From NCBI GenBank assembly GCA_038215095.1, contig JBBQRG010000064.1:1-16901 (forward strand): a stretch of DNA of 16,901 nucleotides, read 5' to 3'. The notes beneath the pieces are model-generated. The model saw nothing but the letters and a program-made list of their open reading frames with translations, was not told the origin of the DNA and did no database searches. Position numbers and translations under genes: made by a program. Shown here one piece after another: positions 1 to 6,549 of the stretch. Numbering within the stretch: position 1 is the stretch's first letter; every line of letters starts with the position of its first letter. The DNA comes from DATACN01 sp038215095 (GTDB lineage Bacteria > Actinomycetota > Thermoleophilia > Solirubrobacterales > Thermoleophilaceae).

Positions 1-594
1 GGCTGCTTGGAACTCGCCTTCTGAGTCGATGATCTTCGCGCGCCGCTCGCGCTCGGCCTCTGCCTGGCGGGCCATCGCGCGCTGCATCCGCTCGGGGATC
101 TCGACGTCCTTGATCTCGACCGTGGTGACCTTCACGCCCCAGGGCTCTGTCTGGTCGTCGATGATCTTCTGCAGGTCTTCGTTGAGGCGCTCGCGCTCGG
201 ACAGCAGCGAGTCGAGCTCGGCCTTGCCGAGCACCGAGCGCAACGTCGTCTGAGCGATCTGCGAGGTCGCCGTCAGCACGTTCTCGATCTCGACCACCGA
301 CTTGTTCGGGTCGACGATGTAGAAGTAGGTGACGGCGGTTACGCGCGCGGGGACGTTGTCGCGGGTGATGATCTCCTGCGCGGGGACCTCCATCGTGACC
401 GTGCGCAGGCTCACCCGGACGAGCCTGTCGACCATCGGAATCAGCAGCACCACGCCCGGTCCGCGCTGGTCGACCAGGCGGCCGAGGCGGAACACGACGC
501 CGCGCTCGTACTCGCGCAGAATGCGCACCGAGGACCCGGCGAGGAGGAAAGTGAGGAAGACGAGGACCGCTAGTGCGATCAGAACGGCGGTCAT
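1..594 (-). CDS. SPFH/band 7 (stomatin/slipin-like) membrane protein, C-terminus cut by window edge
   Basis: Translating the minus strand from ATG at 594 gives 198 codons that stay open to base 1. Residues 1-18 are a hydrophobic N-terminal anchor (MTAVLIALAVLVFLTFLL). Next come the slipin hallmarks: REYERGVVFRLGRL at about 28-41, a GPGVVLLIPMVDRL stretch, VSLRTVTMEVPAQEIITRDN, then VTYFYIVDP and IAQTTLRSVLGKAELDSLLSER. The charged helix ERMQRAMARQAEAERERRAK leads off the window edge. Proteins of this family form oligomeric scaffolds on the inner membrane, often near a NfeD-type protease partner; no partner is visible here. An upstream ATG near 610 is out of frame and stops within a few codons, so 594 is the likely start. 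No convincing Shine-Dalgarno sequence is seen. Family assignment is firm; the specific role is unknown. Confidence 0.93.
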   Translation of the reverse strand, partial: MTAVLIALAVLVFLTFLLAGSSVRILREYERGVVFRLGRLVDQRGPGVVLLIPMVDRLVRVSLRTVTMEVPAQEIITRDNVPARVTAVTYFYIVDPNKSVVEIENVLTATSQIAQTTLRSVLGKAELDSLLSERERLNEDLQKIIDDQTEPWGVKVTTVEIKDVEIPERMQRAMARQAEAERERRAKIIDSEGEFQAA

Positions 595-681
595 CGTCGG
601 ACGGTGAGGGTCATTCGAGCCCCCTTCCCTGAGCGCCGCGCCGGCCGGTCCGACCGGGGCGATTCCCATTGCAGTAATCGC

Positions 682-687
682 AGTCTA
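682..687 (-). promoter_or_regulatory. possible -10 element (TAGACT) upstream of the SPFH gene
   Basis: On the minus strand TAGACT at 687-682 fits the actinobacterial TANNNT -10 pattern and lies about 90 bases before the SPFH start. No clear -35 hexamer is seen. The hexamer falls just beyond the end of the SRPBCC-like stub. Confidence 0.25.
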
Positions 688-771
688 TCTTGGGGCCACG
701 ACCGCCGAGCGCAGGTTCCACACGGTTTCGATGGGCGCGTCGATCAGGGCCTGCCTGCGAGCGCTCGCCAT
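685..771 (-). pseudogene. 5' stub of an SRPBCC (polyketide cyclase/START-like) gene
   Basis: A minus-strand ATG at 771 lies inside the P450 3' end, overlapping it by 28 bases, as expected for a translationally coupled next gene. It encodes MASARRQALIDAPIETVWNL and stops after 28 residues at 685. The piece ALIDAPIETVWNL matches the first strand and helix that open SRPBCC/Polyketide_cyc2 proteins (hydrophobic-I-D-A-P-x-x-x-V-W pattern), which normally run 140-150 residues. After NL the reading becomes unrelated (RSAVVAPR) and ends where the upstream region of the SPFH gene begins. I infer that the rest of the gene was deleted, with a junction near 705-715. A chance match over 13 residues is possible, so confidence is moderate. 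Confidence 0.4.
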
Positions 772-2072
772 GCGCCTATGTTCGCAGTGCCCAGTACGGT
801 GCGCGCGCCGCTGCGCGGGCTGATCGTGATGGCGCGCCGGCGAGTGCGCTCGAGCTGCTCGGCGGGCTCGATCGTGAAGCGCCGCAGCGCCGCCTTCAGG
901 GCGACCTTCATCTCGAGCATCGAGAAGCTCGCGCCCAGGCAGCGACGGCGGCCGCCGCCGAACGGGATCCACGTGTAGGTGCCGGGCTGGTTGTCGAGGA
1001 AACGCTCGGGGCGGAAGGCGAACGGGTCCTCGTAGACCTCCGCGTCGTGATGCACGAGCCAGGCGCTCGCGGCCAGGATCACGCCGGGCTCGTAGTCCCA
1101 GTCGCCGATCGTCACGGGCTTCTTCACCAGCCGAGGCTCCGCCTGGGGCAGCACGGGCCGGCGCCGCAGCGTCTCCTGGATCACGGCGGTGAGGTAGGCG
1201 TCGCCGTCGTCGGCGGCGAGCTCTGCCTGCAGCTCGGCCAGCACGCGCGGCTCGTGGGCGAGGAAGGTCCAGGCGAAGGCGAGCTCGGACGCCGTCGTCT
1301 CGTGCCCGGCCACCAGCGCGGTCATCAGCTCGTCGCGGATCTCCTCGCGGGCCATCTCGGAGCCGTCCTCGTGCGTGGCGTCGAGCAGCATCGAGAGGAT
1401 GTCGTCGCCGCGCTCACCGGAGCGGCGCCGCTCGGCGATCTGCTCGTACACGAGCTCATCGGCCGCGGCCCGTGCGCGGGTCATGCGGGCATAGGGCCCG
1501 CGGCCGCCGAAGCTGTGCCACATCCTCTGGTTGAGCGAGGCCGGCGAGGTGCCGAACTCGAGGATCTCGGTCATCCGGTCGCGCAGCGCCTCCAGCCGCG
1601 AGCCGGCCTCCATGCCGAACACCGAGCGCAGGATGATGTCGAGCGTGAGCGCCTGGAAGCGGGGGTGCAGCTCGATCGGCGAGCCGACCGGCCACGAGGC
1701 CACCTCGCGCTCGGCGAGCTCCTCCATCAGCCCGGTCAGCGCGTTCATCTTGTCGCCGTGAAAGGCGGGCAGCATCAGCTTGCGCTGCTCGAGGTGGGGC
1801 TGCTCGTCGAGCAGGATCACGGAGTGGCGGCCCACGATCGGCTCGAGGATGCGCGCGCCCTCGCCGGGGTGCAGCACGTCGGGCGGGGCGGCGAAGATCT
1901 CCTTGAGCTGCTCCGGCTCGGACATCATCACGAAGGGCGGCTGGCCCGGGAGGCGGATCGTGAAGCGCTTGCCGTAGCGCGACCGGCAGCGCTCGATGAA
2001 GGCCGTGGGGCGGTTCCACCAGCCGACCCCCTGGAAGAAGCTCGGCATCCGCGGCCCTGGTGGCAGCGCCAT
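744..2072 (-). CDS. cytochrome P450
   Basis: A 442-residue protein, the usual size for a soluble bacterial P450. All family landmarks are present: a C-helix HLEQRK at 93-98, the I-helix oxygen-activation motif AGHETT at 255-260, the K-helix ExxR as E300-T-L-R303, PERF at 355-358, and the haem loop FGGGRRRCLG at 371-380 with C378 as the thiolate ligand. The enzyme would insert one oxygen atom into an unknown substrate using electrons from a ferredoxin or flavodoxin system not encoded here. The proline-rich LPPGPRMP start resembles P450s with an N-terminal hinge, but no membrane anchor precedes it. ATG 2072 is supported by homology to that start; TAGTAC, one base off TANNNT, lies 6 nt upstream. 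The gene diverges from the glycoside hydrolase at 2159 and its 3' end overlaps an SRPBCC-like stub. Substrate cannot be predicted. Confidence 0.96.
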   Translation of the reverse strand: MALPPGPRMPSFFQGVGWWNRPTAFIERCRSRYGKRFTIRLPGQPPFVMMSEPEQLKEIFAAPPDVLHPGEGARILEPIVGRHSVILLDEQPHLEQRKLMLPAFHGDKMNALTGLMEELAEREVASWPVGSPIELHPRFQALTLDIILRSVFGMEAGSRLEALRDRMTEILEFGTSPASLNQRMWHSFGGRGPYARMTRARAAADELVYEQIAERRRSGERGDDILSMLLDATHEDGSEMAREEIRDELMTALVAGHETTASELAFAWTFLAHEPRVLAELQAELAADDGDAYLTAVIQETLRRRPVLPQAEPRLVKKPVTIGDWDYEPGVILAASAWLVHHDAEVYEDPFAFRPERFLDNQPGTYTWIPFGGGRRRCLGASFSMLEMKVALKAALRRFTIEPAEQLERTRRRAITISPRSGARTVLGTANIGAWRALAGRP

Positions 2073-2107
2073 GGGCCAGTACTACCCGAGTTCCCGCCCG
2101 CGCGAGC

Positions 2108-2121
2108 GTGACATCGGTCAC
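2108..2121. promoter_or_regulatory. small inverted repeat between divergent P450 and glycoside hydrolase genes
   Basis: GTGAC-ATCG-GTCAC is a perfect 5-bp palindrome with a 4-base spacer. It lies in the 86-base gap between the two divergent starts, about 26 bases upstream of the TATCCT element. It could be an operator, but a palindrome of this size occurs by chance fairly often. Confidence 0.25.
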
Positions 2122-2146
2122 ATGCGGGCTCCGCTGGCTCGCCGCC

Positions 2147-2152
2147 TATCCT
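2147..2152 (+). promoter_or_regulatory. -10 element (TATCCT) of a probable leaderless promoter
   Basis: TATCCT ends 6 nt before the ATG at 2159, so transcription would start at or next to the start codon. There is no Shine-Dalgarno sequence in between, which fits a leaderless mRNA. No good -35 hexamer is seen. Confidence 0.5.
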
Positions 2153-2158
2153 CCGGCG

Positions 2159-3184
2159 ATGGTCCGCAGGCTCGCCGTCGCCCTCGCCGCCAGCGTCGCG
2201 CTCGCGCTTCCCGCGGCCGCTTACGCCAACCCGTTCCTGCCGCCGAGCGGCAAGGTCTTCTGGGGCGGCCAGGGCGGCTACACGCGCGGCAAGATCGCCG
2301 ACTTCGCCGCGCAGTCGGACAAGCACGCCGCGGTCTTCAACTACTTCATCTCCTGGCGCGCGTCCGACTCGGACATGCACTGGCTCGGCTTCCGGCTCGA
2401 CGATGCCATCGCGCAGAAGGCGCGTCCGCTCCTGTCGGTGAGTCCCAACGGCACCGGCCTCACGCCCAGGTCGATCGCGCAGGGCAAGGGGGATCGCTTC
2501 CTCGTGGGGCTGAACGGGCTGATCGCGGAGCGCAACACGGTGACCTACGTGCGCCCGATGTCGGAGATGAACAACGGCAACAACTCCTACTCGGCGTACG
2601 GGCTGAACGGCCGCTCGAGGGGAGCCGCCTACACCACCAGCCAGTTCAAGAAGGCCTGGCGCCGCACGGCGCTCATCCTCAGGGGCGGCGACGTGGCGGC
2701 GATCGACGCCAAGCTCAAGAAGCTCAAGCTGGCCAAGGTCAACGTGGGCGCGGCGACGCTGCCTAAGGCCCCGGTCGCCCTCGCCTGGGTCCCGCTCACC
2801 TTCGGCAACCCGGAGATCGCGAAGAACAACCCGAAGCACTTCTGGCCGGGCCGCGCGTACGTCGACTGGGTCGGCACGACCTGGTACTCGCCGTTCAAGG
2901 CCGTCAAGGCGATAGGTCGCTTCTACGGCTTCAAGACCTGGCGCCGCAAGCCGTTCATGTTCGCCGAGTGGGGTGTCTGGGGAGCCGAGGCTCCGGGCTT
3001 CGTGAAGACCTTCTTCGGCTTCCTGAAGTCGCACAAGCGGGTGCGGATGGCCGTCTACTACCAGTCGGCGAATCTGAAGCCGGCGTTCCGGCTCTCGGCC
3101 CACCCGCGCTCGCGCAAGGCGCTGCGCCGGGCCGTCCGCTGGAAGCGGCTCACCGGCGTGGCACCAGAGTTCGCCGGGCACTAG
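2159..3184 (+). CDS. secreted GH26-like glycoside hydrolase
   Basis: The ATG at 2159 gives 341 residues with a clear signal peptide (RR at 3-4, hydrophobic core, AYA cleavage near residue 23). The open frame reaches back to 2060, but that would bury the signal peptide, and the TATCCT element supports 2159. Motifs recall clan GH-A, family GH26: VRPMSEMNN at 131-139, with E136 in the acid/base position (the family usually has R-P-x-H-E-M-N), YVDWVG at 234-239, and FAEWGVWG at 268-275, with E270 as the likely nucleophile. The family histidine before the acid/base is replaced by S135. GH26 enzymes cut beta-mannans or related beta-glycans outside the cell. The C-terminal 40 residues are very basic (Arg/Lys rich). 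Fold assignment is good; the substrate is unknown, and S135 makes mannanase activity uncertain. Confidence 0.8.
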   Translation: MVRRLAVALAASVALALPAAAYANPFLPPSGKVFWGGQGGYTRGKIADFAAQSDKHAAVFNYFISWRASDSDMHWLGFRLDDAIAQKARPLLSVSPNGTGLTPRSIAQGKGDRFLVGLNGLIAERNTVTYVRPMSEMNNGNNSYSAYGLNGRSRGAAYTTSQFKKAWRRTALILRGGDVAAIDAKLKKLKLAKVNVGAATLPKAPVALAWVPLTFGNPEIAKNNPKHFWPGRAYVDWVGTTWYSPFKAVKAIGRFYGFKTWRRKPFMFAEWGVWGAEAPGFVKTFFGFLKSHKRVRMAVYYQSANLKPAFRLSAHPRSRKALRRAVRWKRLTGVAPEFAGH

Positions 3185-3189
3185 TGGCT

Positions 3190-3195
3190 TAGAGT
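3190..3195 (+). promoter_or_regulatory. -10 element (TAGAGT) of a probable leaderless promoter
   Basis: TAGAGT ends 6 nt before the ATG at 3202 and starts 6 nt after the preceding stop codon. No Shine-Dalgarno sequence precedes this ATG. The NTF2-like gene may therefore be transcribed separately from the glycoside hydrolase. Confidence 0.45.
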
Positions 3196-3201
3196 CCCGG
3201 C

Positions 3202-3603
3202 ATGCCCATTCGGGTGCTCGAGCGGCTTGACGCGGCCATGAACGCCCGCGACATCGAGGCGTTCATGGCCTGCTTCCACGAGGACTACGACAGCGAGCAG
3301 CCGAACCACCCCGACCGTGGCTTTCAGGGGTCTGGGCAGGTGCGGGCCAACTGGTCGGCGATCTTCGACGGCGTGCCCGACTTCAGCAGCCGCCTGGTTC
3401 GTGTCGCCGCCGTCGGCGAAACGGGCTGGAGCGAGTGGCACTGGCAGGGCACGCAGGCCGACGGGAGGCCGATGGAGATGGCCGGCGTGATCATCTGCGG
3501 CGTCCGCGATGAGCGGATCGCCTGGGCGCGCCTCTACATCGAACCGGTCGAGCAGGCCGGCGCGGGCATCGAAGCCGCAGTGCGCGAGATCTCAGGCGAC
3601 TAA
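3202..3603 (+). CDS. NTF2/SnoaL-like small alpha+beta barrel protein
   Basis: 133 residues. The N-terminus VLERLDAAMNARDIEAFMACFHEDYD is the classical opening of SnoaL-like/NTF2-fold proteins: a helix, then 'ND/RDxxAFxxxFxxD'. It is followed by an FQGSGQVRANWSAIFDGVPDFS segment and strands containing WSEWHWQGTQADGRPMEMAGV and ERIAWARLYIEPV. The fold forms a cone-shaped pocket used either for small enzymes (isomerases, cyclases, dehydratases) or for ligand binding. No catalytic residues can be assigned with certainty. The gene lies 17 bases after the glycoside hydrolase and 5 bases before the TauE/SafE gene. A TAGAGT element 6 nt upstream of the ATG points to its own leaderless transcript. Confidence 0.85.
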   Translation: MPIRVLERLDAAMNARDIEAFMACFHEDYDSEQPNHPDRGFQGSGQVRANWSAIFDGVPDFSSRLVRVAAVGETGWSEWHWQGTQADGRPMEMAGVIICGVRDERIAWARLYIEPVEQAGAGIEAAVREISGD

Positions 3604-3608
3604 GGGGG

Positions 3609-4358
3609 GTGAGCCTCGGGGAGATCGCCCTGCTCGGCGGCGCCGGCTTCCTGGCCGGCGCGGTGAACGCCGTGGCCGGGGGCGGCTCGCTGATCTCGTT
3701 CCCGGCGCTGCTGGCGGTGGGCCAGCCGGCGGTCACGGCGAACGTGACGAATGCGGTTGCCGTCGTGCCGGGCTACCTGGGCGGCACGATCGGCTACCGC
3801 CGCGAGCTGCAGGGCCAGCGGCGGCGGGCGATCGGGCTGGCCGCCACGAGCATCGTCGGCGCGGTCTGCGGGGCGATTTTGCTGCTGGTGAGCTCGGAGA
3901 AGCTCTTCAAGGCGATCGTGCCGTTCCTCGTGCTCTTCTCAGCGGCGCTGCTGGCCGCGCAGCCCTTGATGTCGAAGCTCATGCGTGGGCCGAGCCAGGG
4001 TGGCGAGCACACCGTCCGCCTGCACGCGATGAACTTCGGCGCCGCCGTCTACGGCGGCTACTTCGGCGCGGGCCTCGGGATCATGCTGCTGGCCGTGCTC
4101 GGGCTGTCGATCGACGACGAGCTGCAGCGGCTCAACGCGCTGAAAGGCCTGCTCTCGCTGATGATCGGCCTGGTGGCGGCCGCCTACTTCGCGATCTTCG
4201 GCCCCGTGCAGTGGGACGCCGCCGCGGTCATGGCCGTCACGAGCCTGGGCGGCGGCCAGGCCGGCGTGGTGCTGGCCCGCCGCCTCGACGACCGCGTGCT
4301 GCGCTGGGTGGTGGTGGCCTTCGGCACCGCCGTCGGCATCGCGCTGTTCTTCAACTAG
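3609..4358 (+). CDS. TauE/SafE-family membrane transporter (sulfite exporter-like)
   Basis: 249 residues with about eight hydrophobic segments. Residues 12-34 carry the family hallmark GFLAGAVNAVAGGGSLISFP, followed by TANVTNAVAVVPGYLGGTIGYR. The second half repeats it as GGYFGAGLGIMLLAVLGLS followed by LNALKGLLSLMIGLVAA. Family members move sulfite, sulfonates or other organic anions across the inner membrane; the substrate here is unknown. The GTG start at 3609 overlaps the end of a G-rich Shine-Dalgarno stretch (AAGGGGGG), so spacing is tight. The gene follows the NTF2-like gene by 5 bases and is probably cotranscribed. Its TAG stop shares a CTAG with the stop of the convergent EamA gene, a 4-base overlap. 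Confidence 0.92.
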   Translation: MSLGEIALLGGAGFLAGAVNAVAGGGSLISFPALLAVGQPAVTANVTNAVAVVPGYLGGTIGYRRELQGQRRRAIGLAATSIVGAVCGAILLLVSSEKLFKAIVPFLVLFSAALLAAQPLMSKLMRGPSQGGEHTVRLHAMNFGAAVYGGYFGAGLGIMLLAVLGLSIDDELQRLNALKGLLSLMIGLVAAAYFAIFGPVQWDAAAVMAVTSLGGGQAGVVLARRLDDRVLRWVVVAFGTAVGIALFFN

Positions 4359-5260
4359 CCGGGGACAGGCACCGGCTTGCGCGAGCCGGTCGTGGCCAGC
4401 ACGATGCCGCCGATCAGCACCGCCACTCCCGCCAGCTGGACGGCGGAGGGCTTCTCCGACAGCAGGATCACGCCGAGGATCACCGAGCCGACCGGCTGCA
4501 GGGTGAGCGTGATCGCCGTTAGCAGCGCGGGCAGGCGCGGCAGCGAGACCGAGATCAGCAGCCAGCCGAGCACCTGCGAGGTGAGAGCGAGGGTGACAAG
4601 CCAGGCCTGCGCCTCGAGGCCGGGCAGGAAGTCGATGTCGCCGACCGCGATGCCGGCGATCGCGGCTGCCACGGTGCTGCTGAGCGTGGCGTCGAAGAGC
4701 GGGCCGGCGGGGCGGCGGGCGTCGGCGCCCGCGCGGCGCAGCAGCAGGATGAAGACCGCGTAGGTCACGGCGGTGACCAGCCCGAAGACCGCGCCGAGCG
4801 CAGGGTCCTTGCCGTAGGCGCCGCTGCCGATCGCGCCGGAGATGAGCACCACCCCGAGCAGCACCACCGGCACGGCGAGCGCCCGGCGCCGGTCGGGCCG
4901 CTCGCCGAGGGCGAGCCAGGCGATCACGCCCACCAGCACCACCTGCACGTTCGCGAGCACGGTGGCCAGGCCGGCGCCGACCTGCCCGATCGAGTGGTGC
5001 CAGAAGGTCAGGTCCGCCGCGAAGAACACGCCGGCCACGAGGGCGATCTGGCGCTCGCGCGCGGGGCGCGGGCCGTAGCGCCGGCGCTCGCGGTAGGCGA
5101 GCAGCCCGAGCAGCGGCAGCGCGTACGCGCAGCGAAACACCGCGGCGGTCGACGGCGACACCTCCGCGAGCCGCACCAGGATCGCCGAGAAGGCGATCAC
5201 CAGCGCGCCGGCGGCGGCGAACGCGAGCGGCCGCTGGTCCTGGAGCCCAGGCGACGCCAT
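4355..5260 (-). CDS. EamA/DMT-superfamily transporter
   Basis: From ATG 5260 the protein has 301 residues and about ten hydrophobic segments in two EamA repeats. The first runs from FAAAGALVIAFSAILVRLAE through STAAVFRCAYALPLLGLLAY. The second begins at AVFGLVTAVTYAVFILLLRR and ends with LQPVGSVILGVILLSEKPS and AGVAVLIGGIVLA. Such proteins export metabolites or amino acids; the substrate is not predictable. The frame stays open to 5374, but the 38 extra residues lack membrane character. The sequence TAGCCT lies 7 nt before ATG 5260, which suggests a leaderless start there. The gene converges on the TauE/SafE gene, sharing a CTAG for both stop codons, and diverges from the 57-residue gene at 5301. 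Confidence 0.93.
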   Translation of the reverse strand: MASPGLQDQRPLAFAAAGALVIAFSAILVRLAEVSPSTAAVFRCAYALPLLGLLAYRERRRYGPRPARERQIALVAGVFFAADLTFWHHSIGQVGAGLATVLANVQVVLVGVIAWLALGERPDRRRALAVPVVLLGVVLISGAIGSGAYGKDPALGAVFGLVTAVTYAVFILLLRRAGADARRPAGPLFDATLSSTVAAAIAGIAVGDIDFLPGLEAQAWLVTLALTSQVLGWLLISVSLPRLPALLTAITLTLQPVGSVILGVILLSEKPSAVQLAGVAVLIGGIVLATTGSRKPVPVPG

Positions 5261-5267
5261 CCGGGCG

Positions 5268-5273
5268 AGGCTA
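5268..5273 (-). promoter_or_regulatory. -10 element (TAGCCT) of a probable leaderless promoter
   Basis: On the minus strand TAGCCT ends 7 nt before the ATG at 5260, with no Shine-Dalgarno sequence in between. It supports the shorter start of the EamA transporter. Confidence 0.45.
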
Positions 5274-5300
5274 GCGCCCAGGCGGCAGACTCCCGGAGCC

Positions 5301-5474
5301 ATGGACCGCAACCAGCTCGCCTGGCCGCTCGTCGTCTTCTTCGGCGCCTCGATCCTGTTCACCGTGGTTCGCAAGGCGACCGAGGACCAGGGAGTCGCGG
5401 TCAGCGTCGGGCTGCAGGCGCTCGTGGGCCTGGCGCTCGTGGGCGCGATCGTGGTCTACATGCGCCGGCGCTAG
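5301..5474 (+). CDS. small two-helix membrane protein (57 aa)
   Basis: ATG 5301 to TAG 5472-5474 encodes 57 residues. There are two hydrophobic spans: LAWPLVVFFGASILFTVV at about 7-24 and LQALVGLALVGAIVVYM at about 38-54, ending with RRR. A GGAG at 5295-5298 lies close to the ATG. The charged hairpin between the helices (RKATEDQG) and the basic C-terminus suggest both ends are cytoplasmic. I do not recognise a family. Its stop codon lies in the GCTAGT target duplication of the adjacent IS element, so the insertion left the protein intact. Before insertion its stop would have been only 35 bases from the secreted beta-propeller gene, so the two may have formed one transcript. Codon bias and membrane pattern support a real gene. 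Confidence 0.6.
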   Translation: MDRNQLAWPLVVFFGASILFTVVRKATEDQGVAVSVGLQALVGLALVGAIVVYMRRR

Positions 5475-5475
5475 T
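5470..5475 (+). repeat. left copy of IS target-site duplication (GCTAGT)
   Basis: GCTAGT here is identical to 6544-6549 and directly abuts the left end of the IS. IS481 itself is known to duplicate a 6-bp NCTAGN target, so sequence and length agree with the family. Confidence 0.85.
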
Positions 5476-5501
5476 TGAGCTGCCTACACAGGTTGTGAAC
5501 G
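5476..5501 (+). repeat. left terminal inverted repeat of the IS
   Basis: Starts TGAGCTGCC and ends with the 12-base core AGGTTGTGAACG. It pairs with 6518-6543 read on the other strand, with 6 mismatches in 26 positions, all between the outer TG and the inner core. Confidence 0.85.
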
Positions 5502-5512
5502 GCTGAGGAGCC

Positions 5513-5572
5513 ATCCGGGCCTCTTCCGAGGCTGTGGGTCTGCGAACTCACTCCTCGGAAGGAGACCCGGAT
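5513..5572 (+). promoter_or_regulatory. hairpin sequestering the transposase ribosome binding site
   Basis: The left arm 5513-5531 can pair with the right arm 5553-5572, giving a 7-bp outer stem (ATCCGGG with CCCGGAT), a mismatch/bulge, and an inner stem of about 11 bp, with a 21-base loop. The right arm contains the Shine-Dalgarno AAGGAG (5559-5564) and the first two bases of the ATG at 5571. Pairing would block initiation on long read-through transcripts, a known strategy in IS10 and IS50; for this element it is inference. Confidence 0.6.
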
Positions 5573-6548
5573 GAACCCTCACCCTAGGTCCAAGCTCGGA
5601 CCTGCTGGGCGCTTGGCGTTGACTGAGGCGATCGCGAATGGGCTGTCGCAGAAAGCGGCAGCTGCCGCTTTCTGCGTGGCGCCGGCGACCGCCCACCGCT
5701 GGTGGCATCGGCGGCTTGCGGCGAGCGAGCAGGAGCTCTGTTCGGGGGCCTGGCTGTTTGATCGCTCGAGTCGGCCCAGGCGCAGCCCGCGGTTGCTTGA
5801 CGGCCGGCTCCAGCAGCGCATTTGCGAGTGCCGGCGTCGGACCGGTTGGGGGCCGCGGCTGGTCGCGGGCGCGACTGGCCAGGCGCACTCGACGGTCTGG
5901 AAGGTGCTTGCCCGGCACGGCATCTCGCGCCCGCCGCGCGTCCCCAAGGAGCCCGCCAACCGCTACGAGTGGCCCTGCCCGGGCGACCTGCTGCACATGG
6001 ATGTTTGCCGCTACTGGCGCTTTGAGCGTCCCGGTCACGCGGTCACCGGCGACCGCTCCCAGCGCTCGCGCAACTGGATGGACCCAGGCACCCGCGTCGG
6101 CGCCGACTTCGCCCACGCGATCGTCGACGACCACTCTCGGCTCGCCTATGTCGAGTTGCATCCAGACGAGAAAGCGGCGACCGTCACCGGGTTCGTCGAA
6201 CGCGCGCTCGACTTCTTCGAAGGCCACGGCATCACCGCCCGCCGGTTGATGACCGACAACGCCTTCACCTACGTTCGCAACCGCTCGCTGCGCGAGCTGC
6301 TCGAGGCCCGACAGATCAAGCACCTGCGCACCCAGGCCTACCGGCCGCGCACCAACGGCAAGGTCGAGCGCTTCCACCAAACCATGGCCCGCGAATGGGC
6401 CTACGGCATGGCCTACCGCTCACACCGCCACCGCAACAGAGCCCTGCCACACTGGATCGAGCACTACAACCAACGCAGACCACACAGCTCGATCGGAGGC
6501 CTACCGCCGATCAGCCGCGTTCACAACCTCCATGGGCAGGACAGCTAG
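5571..6548 (+). CDS. IS481-family DDE transposase
   Basis: 325 residues. The N-terminal helix-turn-helix (about 11-48) reads LTEAIANGLSQKAAAAAFCV followed by ATAHRWWHR. A second HTH-like part follows at about 75-115. The rve/DDE core has D144 in LLHMDV, D229 in MTDNAF and E266 in TNGKVERFHQ (D to E spacing 37), then the conserved YNQRRPHSSIGGLPPISRV tail. It would catalyse cut-and-join of the element at CTAG targets. The Shine-Dalgarno AAGGAG at 5559-5564 is well placed but lies in a hairpin arm. The last Ser codon is half IS and half target DNA, and the TAG stop comes entirely from the target duplication. All catalytic residues are present, so the enzyme appears active. Confidence 0.95.
   Translation: MNPHPRSKLGPAGRLALTEAIANGLSQKAAAAAFCVAPATAHRWWHRRLAASEQELCSGAWLFDRSSRPRRSPRLLDGRLQQRICECRRRTGWGPRLVAGATGQAHSTVWKVLARHGISRPPRVPKEPANRYEWPCPGDLLHMDVCRYWRFERPGHAVTGDRSQRSRNWMDPGTRVGADFAHAIVDDHSRLAYVELHPDEKAATVTGFVERALDFFEGHGITARRLMTDNAFTYVRNRSLRELLEARQIKHLRTQAYRPRTNGKVERFHQTMAREWAYGMAYRSHRHRNRALPHWIEHYNQRRPHSSIGGLPPISRVHNLHGQDS
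6518..6543 (-). repeat. right terminal inverted repeat of the IS
   Basis: Read on the minus strand it begins TGTCCTGCC and ends with AGGTTGTGAACG, matching the left repeat at 20 of 26 positions. It lies within the 3' end of the transposase gene and encodes its last residues. Confidence 0.85.
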
Positions 6549-6549
6549 T
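6544..6549 (+). repeat. right copy of IS target-site duplication (GCTAGT)
   Basis: Identical to 5470-5475. Bases 6546-6548 of this host-derived sequence act as the TAG stop codon of the transposase. Confidence 0.85.

Larger units (their letters stand above)
5476..6543 (+). mobile_element. complete IS481-family insertion sequence, 1068 bp
   Basis: One DDE transposase gene is flanked by imperfect terminal inverted repeats (5476-5501 and 6518-6543, 20 of 26 positions identical) that begin TGAGCTGCC and TGTCCTGCC. A direct GCTAGT repeat lies immediately outside each end. The precise duplication, intact ends and uninterrupted transposase suggest a fairly recent and possibly still mobile insertion. 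The element sits between the 57-residue membrane protein and the beta-propeller gene, in the same orientation as both. Confidence 0.88.

Noticed and set aside
690..2111. Long plus-strand frame opposite the P450
   Set aside because: The product is Arg/Gly/His-rich low-complexity sequence, and the opposite strand has complete P450 motifs. It is a GC-bias shadow, as are similar frames at 1928-3181, 6545-7756, 8265-9485 and 11130-12347.
5476..5570. Separate small gene in the left part of the IS
   Set aside because: The stretch consists of the inverted repeat and the hairpin before the transposase. No plausible frame was seen.
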